From: an uncultured Ruminococcus sp.
GTDB taxonomy: Bacteria > Bacillota > Clostridia > Oscillospirales > CAG-272
Direction of reading: 5' to 3'
Length of the DNA: 7,419 bases
NCBI GenBank assembly: GCA_902765885.1
Contig: CACXBN010000062.1
Coordinates: 1-7,419, forward strand
In this document: in pieces, positions 1-6,339 of the stretch
Layout: each line of letters begins with the position of its first letter
Position numbering within the stretch: position 1 is the first letter of the stretch
The notes under the pieces: model-generated
Databases searched by the model: none
The model's input: only the letters and a program-made list of their open reading frames with translations
What the model was told of the DNA's origin: nothing
Position numbers and translations under genes: made by a program

Positions 1-2
1 AA

Positions 3-266
3 CTCGTGTGGGCGCCGTACAGTGAAAACGACCGTGCGACAATGGTGCTCGAGGAAGAACCGCATTTGCAGCGTGACGTTCTTGAGGATCAGAGAAGACT
101 GCTTATGCCCATAACCCGGCATATGATAAACGCATCCTATGCGGAAATCGATTACAACGTACCTTTCACAAGGAAGGCCATACTGATCGGCACCCTGGCC
201 GCAGGCGCTCTCATTGCGGGCGGTGTTCTGCTTGTCAGGTCAATTTTAAAAGGAACCGGAAAATAA
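3..266 (+). CDS. C-terminal part of an unrecognised protein with a C-terminal membrane anchor (5' end outside the window)
   Basis: The frame is open from the first complete codon to a TAA at 264-266 and very probably continues from upstream. The earliest start candidates (GTG at 6, ATG at 42) have no visible Shine-Dalgarno sequence, so I treat it as 5'-truncated. The visible ~87 residues comprise a charged, soluble stretch rich in Glu and Arg, then one hydrophobic helix (sequence AILIGTLAAGALIAGGVLLV) followed by a short basic tail, RSILKGTGK. This is the layout of a tail-anchored or single-pass protein with its bulk in the cytoplasm. The stop codon overlaps the next start codon by one base (TAATG), which implies translational coupling to the HD hydrolase. 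I do not recognise the family and assign no function. The coding call is solid because of the coherent membrane helix and the coupling; the identity is open. Confidence 0.72.
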   Translation, partial: LVWAPYSENDRATMVLEEEPHLQRDVLEDQRRLLMPITRHMINASYAEIDYNVPFTRKAILIGTLAAGALIAGGVLLVRSILKGTGK

Positions 267-847
267 TGGATATTTTTGAAAAAGCACTAATTTTTGCAAC
301 AAAAGCCCATTCGGGAGTAACAAGAAAATTCAGCAACAAGCCGTACATCCTTCATCCTGTTGAGGTTGCGACGATCGTATCCTCCATGACGACTGACAGA
401 GAAACCCTGGCCGCCGCCGTCCTTCATGATGTGGTGGAAGACACTGAAATCCCCATCGAAACAATACGGGACGAGTTCGGGGACAGAGTCGCTGAACTGG
501 TTGCCATGGAAACGGAAGACAAAAGAAAAGACCTTCCGGCAGAGGAAACCTGGATGCTCAGGAAAGAAGAATCCTTGCGTGACCTCAAAGAAACATCCGA
601 TCCGGCGGTCAAAATGATATGGCTCGGGGACAAACTGTCCAATGTCAGATCATTCTGTGAAATGAAAAAGCAATACGGTACGGCCATGTGGGAAAGCTTT
701 CACCAGAAAGACCCTGAAATGCAAAGATGGTACTACACCAGAGTTGCTGAGCTGACTTCCGATCTTTGCAAGTACCCGGCATGGACCGAGTACCATGATA
801 AATTAAATTACATTTTTGACGGAGAGAACCATAATGATCAAACATGA
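266..847 (+). CDS. Single-domain HD hydrolase of the RelA/SpoT type (small alarmone hydrolase-like)
   Basis: This 193-residue protein matches the N-terminal hydrolase domain of Rel/SpoT enzymes and no synthetase or regulatory domain follows. Visible motifs in order are AHSG (14-17), RK (20-21), the metal-ligand His of ILHP (His30), the HD pair in LHDVVEDT (His54, Asp55) with the catalytic Glu58-Asp59, and the later ligand in GDKLSN (Asp122, Asn126). The His30-His54 and Asp122-Asn126 spacings equal those of the Rel hydrolase centre, so the active site looks complete. The family removes the 3'-pyrophosphate of (p)ppGpp using manganese; some relatives (Mesh1) act on NADPH, so the substrate is inferred. 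The C-terminal third has a Trp/Tyr-rich helical segment (WYYTRVAEL). The start overlaps the upstream stop (TAATG), and the last 14 nt overlap the following STAS-kinase gene. No signal peptide or membrane segment is seen, so it should be cytoplasmic. Confidence 0.88.
   Translation: MDIFEKALIFATKAHSGVTRKFSNKPYILHPVEVATIVSSMTTDRETLAAAVLHDVVEDTEIPIETIRDEFGDRVAELVAMETEDKRKDLPAEETWMLRKEESLRDLKETSDPAVKMIWLGDKLSNVRSFCEMKKQYGTAMWESFHQKDPEMQRWYYTRVAELTSDLCKYPAWTEYHDKLNYIFDGENHNDQT
821..826 (+). promoter_or_regulatory. Ribosome binding site that fixes the start of the first STAS-kinase gene
   Basis: GGAGAG lies 7 nt before the ATG at 834, inside the end of the hydrolase gene. It supports ATG 834 over the in-frame TTG at 816, which lies upstream of this site and would place the ribosome binding site within the coding region. 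Confidence 0.7.
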
Positions 848-2018
848 ATTCACAGAAGACACGGGTCTTACCATATATCTCTCAGGACATATTGATACGG
901 CAAATGCCCCCGAAATCGAAAAAGAGATACTCAACATTTCATCATCAACTCCCCATGACACACTGATAATCGACATGGCTGACCTTACATATATCTCATC
1001 CGTAGGCCTCAGAATCATGCTCAAACTCAAAAAATCCGAAAAGGACATGAAAATCGTAAACGTATCCTCGGAAGTTTATGAGATATTCGACATGACCGGT
1101 TTTACCGAGATCATGCAGATAGAAAAGGCTTACAGAAATCTCTCTGTTGACGGATGTGAAAAGATAGGCGAGGGTGCTAACGGCAAGGTATACAGGATCA
1201 ACAAGGACACGATTCTCAAGGTATATGAAAACGGCGCCTCATCTCTTGAAGACATAAAAAGAGAAAGAGAGCTTGCAAGGGCTGCTTTCGTTCTCGGAGT
1301 CCCGACCGCGATCTCATATGATGTCGTAAAGGTTGACGGAAAGTATTTCGGCTCCGTATTCGAACTCATAGACGCAAAAAGCCTTGCAAACCTTCTGGTA
1401 AGCGGGGAGATCAGTCTTGAAAAGGCAGCTGAAGTTTCGGCCGATCTTCTGAAGATCATTCACTCGAAAGAAATCACCAACGACACCATTCCGTCAGCGA
1501 AGAACAACGCAAAAGAATGGATCACGTATATAAAGTACTACATTCCGGATAACGAATACGCAAAGCTTCTCTCCCTTATAGATGAAGTTCCCGAGTGCAA
1601 GAACATGATACACGGTGACTATCACATCAAAAACATCATGCTTCAGGATAATGAATCCATCCTGATAGATATGGATACGATGAGCACGGGCTCTCCCCTT
1701 TTTGAGTTTGTCTCAATGTATTATACATATATGCTGAGTTCGGAATATAATCATGATGATGCCATTAATTTCTTCGGGATTCCGAGATCATCCACGGAAT
1801 ATCTGTGGAACACGATAATGAAACTGTATTATTCCGACAAGAGCGACGAGTATGTGGAATCCGTGAAGGAAAAAGCAATGCTTCTCACATATGTGCGCGG
1901 ACTCAGACGACTCATCCGTACCGGCAAAGTACAGACGGAAAAAGGAAAAGAAGAAGCAGAACTCTTCAAAAGCCATATCACACAACTTCTTTCAAAGGTT
2001 GACACTCTGATAATCTGA
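834..2018 (+). CDS. STAS domain fused to an APH-like phosphotransferase/kinase domain (first of two paralogues)
   Basis: The 394-residue protein starts at ATG 834. Residues 1-103 form a STAS (anti-sigma-factor-antagonist-like) domain with the typical helix motif DLTYISSVGLRIML (50-63). Residues ~108-394 resemble the aminoglycoside phosphotransferase/choline-kinase fold: a glycine loop IGEGANGKVY (111-120), an ATP-contacting Lys129 in ILKVY, a candidate helix Glu144, a catalytic loop HGDYHIKN (260-267, Asp262 and Asn267) and a metal-binding LIDMD (Asp279, Asp281). The catalytic residues look intact. The residue just before the STAS glycine, Ser58 in SpoIIAA, is Val57 here, so classic antagonist phosphorylation at that position is absent, although Ser55 and Ser56 precede it. 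I associate this architecture with a paralogous family (TIGR02172) first noted in Fibrobacter; that link is from memory. No membrane segment is seen. Substrate unknown: it could be a small molecule or a protein partner. Confidence 0.86.
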   Translation: MIKHEFTEDTGLTIYLSGHIDTANAPEIEKEILNISSSTPHDTLIIDMADLTYISSVGLRIMLKLKKSEKDMKIVNVSSEVYEIFDMTGFTEIMQIEKAYRNLSVDGCEKIGEGANGKVYRINKDTILKVYENGASSLEDIKRERELARAAFVLGVPTAISYDVVKVDGKYFGSVFELIDAKSLANLLVSGEISLEKAAEVSADLLKIIHSKEITNDTIPSAKNNAKEWITYIKYYIPDNEYAKLLSLIDEVPECKNMIHGDYHIKNIMLQDNESILIDMDTMSTGSPLFEFVSMYYTYMLSSEYNHDDAINFFGIPRSSTEYLWNTIMKLYYSDKSDEYVESVKEKAMLLTYVRGLRRLIRTGKVQTEKGKEEAELFKSHITQLLSKVDTLII

Positions 2019-2062
2019 TTTTTGTTTCACAGGCTCCATCTTCCCATACAGGAGGTAAAGAC

Positions 2063-3253
2063 ATGGCAAATTCAAGAATAACAATCGAGAACCTGGACGG
2101 GATATATTCGGTATATTTATCCGGGGCAGTCGATTCCGTTGATGCCCCTGATATTGAAAAGGAAATAGACCGGAAGGTCCCCGACGGCTCATCGGTTGTT
2201 GTTGACTGCGAAAAACTGGAACGCATCTCATCAGCGGGGCTCAGGGTGTTTCTCAGGCTCAAAAAAAGAACAGATCCGTTTAAGATCATAAACACATCAG
2301 TTGATGTCTATGACATATTGCAAATGACTGGATTCACGGATATAATGGATATCTCCCGTGCATACCGGACAATATCGATCGACAATTGTCCGGTCATAGG
2401 CAGCGGAGCTATCGGAATAGTATACCGCATTGCACCGGACACGATCGTAAAAATCCACAAGCGGCCTGATTCACTCTCCGAAATACACCGGGAAAGAGAG
2501 CTTTCAAGAACTGCCTTTGTTCTCGGCATCCCCACTGCAATACCTTATGATGTAGTCAGGACAAAAGACGGCCTTTACGGTTCGGTATTTGAGCTTCTGG
2601 ATGCAAAAAGCTACGCCCAGACGCTGATAGACCACGAAAAAACCGTGGATGAGATCGCTGAAATGAGTGTTTCGCTTCTGAAACAACTCCACACCACTGC
2701 GGTTCCTGAGGGCAAACTCCCTCACAGGCGAGACATAGTGCTCAGAATTCTAGACAAAGTCGGCGGATTACTGGAAGAAGATGTCAGGTTGAAGTTCCGT
2801 AGACTCCTCGAGAAAATGCCCGAAAACCGTCATCTTCTCCACGGCGATTTTCAGATAAAAAATGTAATGATCCAGAACGGAGAAAGTCTTCTCATCGACA
2901 TGGATACACTGTGCACGGGCGATCCGGTATTTGAACTTGCAGCAATATTCAACTGTTATTGCGGATACAGTGAACTGGATCATGACAACCCGAGAAAATT
3001 CCTGGGGATCAGCTATGAAGAGACTGAATCACTGTGGGATAAAATTTTCACACTGTATTTTGATGGCGATGAAGCAAAAATGGAATCCTCTCTCCCCAAA
3101 ATTATGGCAGTAGGGCACCTGAACATACTCGATTTCACCATGTCCAGACATGACATCACGGAAGAGTGGAGAAAGCTGCAGTCAGACTGCAGTGCAGCTC
3201 ATATAAATGAACTTATAAAGCAAATAGACTCACTTCAGATTGGAACATATTAA
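2063..3253 (+). CDS. STAS domain fused to an APH-like phosphotransferase/kinase domain (second paralogue)
   Basis: The 396-residue protein starts at ATG 2063, 7 nt after a GGAGG (2051-2055), and follows the first paralogue by 44 nt. By eye the two align over their whole length, strongly so around RERELSRTAFVLGIPTAI (143-160) and YGSVFELLDAKS (172-183). Residues 1-104 are the STAS domain (KLERISSAGLRVFLRL, 51-66) and ~110-396 the kinase-like domain: glycine loop IGSGAIGIVY (112-121), Lys130, Glu144, catalytic HGDFQIKN (260-267, Asp262, Asn267) and LIDMDTLCTGDP (277-288, Asp279). The position equal to SpoIIAA Ser58 is Ala58. Differences from the first copy are concentrated in the substrate-side insert (~215-250) and the C-terminal helices (~295-375), which suggests the two copies act on different partners. 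Cytoplasmic by sequence. It probably arose by tandem duplication followed by long divergence; the biochemical role is unknown. Confidence 0.86.
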   Translation: MANSRITIENLDGIYSVYLSGAVDSVDAPDIEKEIDRKVPDGSSVVVDCEKLERISSAGLRVFLRLKKRTDPFKIINTSVDVYDILQMTGFTDIMDISRAYRTISIDNCPVIGSGAIGIVYRIAPDTIVKIHKRPDSLSEIHRERELSRTAFVLGIPTAIPYDVVRTKDGLYGSVFELLDAKSYAQTLIDHEKTVDEIAEMSVSLLKQLHTTAVPEGKLPHRRDIVLRILDKVGGLLEEDVRLKFRRLLEKMPENRHLLHGDFQIKNVMIQNGESLLIDMDTLCTGDPVFELAAIFNCYCGYSELDHDNPRKFLGISYEETESLWDKIFTLYFDGDEAKMESSLPKIMAVGHLNILDFTMSRHDITEEWRKLQSDCSAAHINELIKQIDSLQIGTY

Positions 3254-3278
3254 ATAATATATATGAAAGGCTGACCTT

Positions 3279-4250
3279 ATGACAAACACCGAAATCTACA
3301 AAAAAACCCTTGGCTTCTCAATCAGGAAGCTCCTCGTTGACATTCTCTCGTTCATTCTTTTCGTAGGACTTTGCGCTGCCGGATATGTTATACTCGATAA
3401 GGCCACAGATATGGGCCTTCTCGGACTGCTCATCGGTCTTGTGGTAGGACTCATAGTAGTAATTCTCATTTCGAGATTTGTTTCATACAAACTCAAAGCC
3501 GGTCAGATAGCAATGATGACACGCGGTGTTACAGAAAATTCCCTTCCGGACAATGTCATAGCAGAAGGAAAGGCTGTTGTGAAAGAACGTTTTGCAACTG
3601 TCGCAGCTTATTTTGCCATTACATCGGTTATTAAGGGAATATTCAATCAGCTTGGCCGCGCTATCACCAGAGTCGGGGAAGCCATCGGCGGTGACACCGG
3701 TAGCGCGATTGGTTCCACCATCTCAACGGTAATCCAGGTAATAGTTTCCTATCTCTGCGACTGCTGTCTCGGCTGGGTATTCTACCGCAAGGAAATCAGC
3801 GCACCGAAGGCTACATGCGAAGGCGCGGTTATATTCTTCAAGCATGGCAAAACTTTGGCAAAGAACCTCGGCCGTGTGTTCGGTCTGGGACTTCTCTCTC
3901 TTCTCATAGTAGGCGGCATATTCGGAGGTATTGCATACCTTATCTTCTCTTCTTTCGGAACCGCATTCCAGACACTTGCCGCTGAAATAACAGAAGCAGC
4001 TGCAAGAGGTGAAGTCAACATTCCCCCGATTCTCCAGGATCCCAAGACTCTGATGCTTGTGGCTGCAGGTCTCGTAGGACTCATCTTCTGGAGCTTCATC
4101 CATTCCACATTTATAAGACCTTTTGTTCTCACCGGTGTTCTTCGCAATTACATGGAATCCGGAAAGAACGATATTCCGTCCGAAGAATCGTTCAGAATGC
4201 TTGACAGCAAGTCTGCTAAATTCGCAAAACTTCACAGAGAAGCTCTCTGA
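3279..4250 (+). CDS. Polytopic membrane protein of unknown function, last gene of the plus-strand operon
   Basis: This 323-residue protein starts at ATG 3279, 8 nt after AAAGG (3266-3270) and 25 nt after the second STAS-kinase gene. Hydrophobic stretches suggest about five membrane spans: ~19-39, ~46-66, ~145-168 (containing a CDCC cluster, 160-163), ~199-225 and ~258-287. An amphipathic, Gly/Ala-rich region (~103-143) lies between the second and third, and a hydrophilic tail (288-323) follows the last. No signal peptidase site, transporter signature or catalytic motif is apparent and I do not recognise the family. Its place in the operon suggests it could be a membrane partner or output of the STAS-kinase proteins; that is inference. 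The strong terminator just downstream marks it as the last gene of the unit. Confidence 0.8.
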   Translation: MTNTEIYKKTLGFSIRKLLVDILSFILFVGLCAAGYVILDKATDMGLLGLLIGLVVGLIVVILISRFVSYKLKAGQIAMMTRGVTENSLPDNVIAEGKAVVKERFATVAAYFAITSVIKGIFNQLGRAITRVGEAIGGDTGSAIGSTISTVIQVIVSYLCDCCLGWVFYRKEISAPKATCEGAVIFFKHGKTLAKNLGRVFGLGLLSLLIVGGIFGGIAYLIFSSFGTAFQTLAAEITEAAARGEVNIPPILQDPKTLMLVAAGLVGLIFWSFIHSTFIRPFVLTGVLRNYMESGKNDIPSEESFRMLDSKSAKFAKLHREAL

Positions 4251-4270
4251 TAACAGCTTAAGTTAATAAG

Positions 4271-4319
4271 AAAAAGGCAACAAGCCCGAAGAAATCGATC
4301 TTCGCCTGTTGCCTTTTTT
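4271..4319 (+). terminator. Strong intrinsic terminator at the end of the plus-strand operon, potentially bidirectional
   Basis: A 12-bp perfect outer stem pairs AAAAAGGCAACA (4271-4282) with TGTTGCCTTTTT (4307-4318). A 6-bp inner stem pairs CGAAGA (4287-4292) with TCTTCG (4299-4304) across a small internal loop. A run of six T ends the plus-strand reading. The A-run at the left becomes a T-run on the minus strand, so it could also stop read-through from the converging operon. It begins 20 nt after the membrane protein stop. Confidence 0.9.
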
Positions 4320-4368
4320 GTCGGTGATGTAATATATGTGCAGACATAAACACGGCGCATACGGTTAT

Positions 4369-4399
4369 AATAAAAACAAAACCGACTGAGATCAGCCGG
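4369..4399 (-). terminator. Intrinsic terminator of the minus-strand sensor operon
   Basis: Read on the minus strand, CCGGCTG (4399-4393) pairs with CAGTCGG (4388-4382) through a 7-bp stem with one G-U pair and a 4-nt loop, followed by TTTTGTTTTTATT (4381-4369). The plus-strand reading has an A-C mismatch in place of the G-U pair, so the hairpin is better formed in minus-strand RNA, as expected for the response-regulator transcript that ends nearby. A T-run on the plus side (4402-4408) could also serve weakly in that direction. Confidence 0.75.
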
Positions 4400-4410
4400 C
4401 TGTTTTTTAT

Positions 4411-4437
4411 AAGCGGGTTTTAAGGCAATTCCCGCTT
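4411..4437 (-). other. Stem-loop directly after the response-regulator stop codon
   Basis: AAGCGGG (4411-4417) and CCCGCTT (4431-4437) form a perfect 7-bp stem around a 13-nt loop, 5 nt beyond the response-regulator stop. No T-tract follows directly in either direction, so it is not a terminator on its own. It may add 3'-end stability ahead of the terminator at 4399-4369. Confidence 0.5.
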
Positions 4438-4442
4438 GTATC

Positions 4443-5240
4443 TCAATCAAAAAATTTTCTCTGAAGGTTTGCTCTGGTGAATTCGGCAAATGAATACTGA
4501 GTCATGTAATCTCCCCTGAACTGATGTACCGCTATCGGATCTCCGTCCAGGTATTTAAAGTAATCGCAGTCGATCTTTGAAACATCGACCCCGATATTTG
4601 TTCTTTCCTTAACTATGACATCCTTACATCCGCAGGCGTCCAATGTGTTTCTTAAGTCAGCTGTAAGTGTTCGGAGTAGACTCATTTTCGATTCAGTGAC
4701 CGGATCGTCAGGCCAAAGATTTCCGTATATCATGTCGAGCGTGCACATTGCTCCTCTTTGATCGATCAGATAAGCAAAAAGCTCCTTTGTCTTATTTCTG
4801 GCAAACTTAATGGGTTTGTCCTCAAAAAAGACTTCAAATGCTCCAAAGCACTGTGCCTTGATCTTTTTTTCCTCATTCATGGGAACACGGAATCTCAGGT
4901 GTGAGAGTGCGTTGCGCAGCGCTTCTTCTGTTACAGGTTTGATTATATACGCCGTAGCATAAAGTTCATGTGCGCTCATCGCATATTCGGTGTGTCCAGT
5001 GATAAATATAATATTAACAACGGGATTCAGTTTTATCAGTTCCTTTGCCAGCTCAAGCCCGTTCATCATCGGCATTTCCACATCAAGAAAGGCTATATCC
5101 ACTGTGTTCTCTTCAGCAAATTCAAGCGCTTCTTCAGGATCCGTAAACCCGTTGTGCTCTTCGCCGGGCACTATTCTCTGAAGAAGACGAATGACTGAGT
5201 TTACAATAAGCTGCCTGTCATCTACTATAATAGTGCGCAT
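4443..5240 (-). CDS. Response regulator: receiver domain plus SARP-like winged-helix DNA-binding domain
   Basis: The 265-residue protein has an N-terminal receiver domain (~1-118) with the acidic pocket Asp7-Asp8, phospho-acceptor Asp53 in FLDVEMP, Thr81 and Lys101-Pro102, all intact. After a short linker, ~126-232 is a winged-helix domain of the Trans_reg_C/SARP kind: CFGAFEVFFEDKPIKF (131-146), then helices through LAYLID-like and IYGNLWPDD (171-179), and a recognition region ending at VDVSKIDCDYF (218-228). The last ~30 residues (FRGDYMTQYSFAEF, 241-254) resemble the beginning of a bacterial transcriptional activation domain that is cut short. GGAGG (5253-5249), inside the end of the kinase gene, lies 8 nt before the ATG. 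Stop and start abut (TAAATG), so translation should be coupled to the histidine kinase. It should bind DNA and change transcription when phosphorylated; targets are unknown. A LytTR output domain, the commonest partner of LytS-type kinases, is absent. Confidence 0.92.
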   Translation of the reverse strand: MRTIIVDDRQLIVNSVIRLLQRIVPGEEHNGFTDPEEALEFAEENTVDIAFLDVEMPMMNGLELAKELIKLNPVVNIIFITGHTEYAMSAHELYATAYIIKPVTEEALRNALSHLRFRVPMNEEKKIKAQCFGAFEVFFEDKPIKFARNKTKELFAYLIDQRGAMCTLDMIYGNLWPDDPVTESKMSLLRTLTADLRNTLDACGCKDVIVKERTNIGVDVSKIDCDYFKYLDGDPIAVHQFRGDYMTQYSFAEFTRANLQRKFFD

Positions 5241-6338
5241 TTACTTATCCTCCTTCGGAATATGGATTATTACCGCAGCTCCCTCTGAGCTGTAATGTGT
5301 TTCAAGAGTGCCTGAACACTCTTCTTCAATGGTTTCCCTCACATCATCAAGGCTTATTCCCTTGTGATATTTTTCAATGTGCTCCAGAGTTTCTTCGGAA
5401 TAGTTTCCGTTGTCCCTTATGGTTATAATGATTTCTCCGTTTCTCTCTTCCGTCTTCAGGCATACTTTGCCTTCACCGTCTCCCCTTGCGACAGCCCCGT
5501 GCTGAACCGCAATCTCCACAACCGGCTCGACCGAGAGCGCTGGAATATTAAAATCGGATATCTTGATATCATATATCACGTCAAAGTTTCTGCCGGGGTC
5601 TATTTTTTCAAGAGCCACATACTGCTCTATATGCTTAAGCTCGGATTCAAACGGAATCATCCTGTCTTTTGTAATGGAATAAATATTTGATCTCAGGTAT
5701 CCTGAAATGTTCCTTATTCCTTCTGCTGCAGCTTCTCCGTTCTCGTAGCACAGCTCCTCTATTCCCATGAGAGAATTAAAAGTAAAGTGCGGCCTCATCT
5801 GTCTGGCAAGTTTCTTTGAAATCTCTTCTTTCAATTCGATGTTCTTCTTTTCCATGATCTTCTCGGTTCTGTTTGAAAGAATAAGAAGAGCCAAATGCAG
5901 ACTGATAACATAGGAGAATGCAAGATAATCGATTCCGGGGAATATAAAATAAAGAATAACCGCTACCGCAGACGGGACTGCTGCTGCAATGAGGATCGGG
6001 AAATCAAGGATGCTCTTTCTTCCTTTAAGCGATAGCTCTCCGTTATCCCCGATAATAACTATAAAGAGAAAGAATCCGACTGATACGATATCTATGGTGA
6101 GTACCACTATCCGAATTATGGGTGACGCATTTGCGAATGGTATTCTGAGTCCCGCGTAGCCCATCAGAGTATATGACATCCTTAATCCCAGTGATAAAAT
6201 ATGACAGACAGTTGCAATTCCCAGATATGTCATTTTTTTCTTTAAGTACTTTTCCTCAAATGTTCTTATGGCAGCCGGAATAAGAATCATTATTCCGACA
6301 ACACTTAGTGTCAATGTGATTATTTGATTATCTGTCAT
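5241..6338 (-). CDS. LytS/YehU-type membrane sensor histidine kinase with degenerate ATP-binding motifs
   Basis: The 365-residue protein begins with about five membrane spans (~5-25, 37-55, 73-97, 110-134, 137-156) and a charged, probably coiled-coil linker (157-180). The His_kinase motif QMRPHFTFNSL (180-190) follows, with phospho-acceptor His184 and conserved Asn188, then LKHIEQYVALEK (234-245). The HATPase part (~265-361) is recognisable but altered. The usual VENA-K/R-HG N-box reads VVEIAVQHG (273-281), with Ile276 in place of the metal-binding Asn. The usual DNGxG reads DNGN (309-312). The usual GIGLxN reads GISLDD (327-332). The Asn-to-Ile change corresponds to ATT instead of AAT, one base (codon at 5513-5511). 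The family normally autophosphorylates on His and passes the phosphate to the downstream regulator; here activity may be weak, lost or replaced by another mode. The start follows the upstream stop by one base (TAA-T-ATG) with only a weak ribosome binding site. Confidence 0.9.
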   Translation of the reverse strand: MTDNQIITLTLSVVGIMILIPAAIRTFEEKYLKKKMTYLGIATVCHILSLGLRMSYTLMGYAGLRIPFANASPIIRIVVLTIDIVSVGFFLFIVIIGDNGELSLKGRKSILDFPILIAAAVPSAVAVILYFIFPGIDYLAFSYVISLHLALLILSNRTEKIMEKKNIELKEEISKKLARQMRPHFTFNSLMGIEELCYENGEAAAEGIRNISGYLRSNIYSITKDRMIPFESELKHIEQYVALEKIDPGRNFDVIYDIKISDFNIPALSVEPVVEIAVQHGAVARGDGEGKVCLKTEERNGEIIITIRDNGNYSEETLEHIEKYHKGISLDDVRETIEEECSGTLETHYSSEGAAVIIHIPKEDK

Positions 6339-6339
6339 A

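Noticed and set aside
816..833. In-frame TTG start for the first STAS-kinase gene
   Set aside because: It has no ribosome binding site in front, and the GGAGAG at 821-826 is positioned for the ATG at 834.
3225..3265. Internal promoter before the five-span membrane protein, suggested by TAAATAATATAT
   Set aside because: AT-rich -10-like sequence only; no convincing -35 element at the right distance.
3723..4235. 170-codon open frame on the minus strand
   Set aside because: It lies wholly antisense to the membrane protein gene, its composition is unlike a folded protein, and the plus-strand frame has coherent membrane helices and a ribosome binding site.
4232..4489. 85-codon open frame on the minus strand across the convergent junction
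   Set aside because: It runs through both terminators and overlaps the ends of two well-supported genes.
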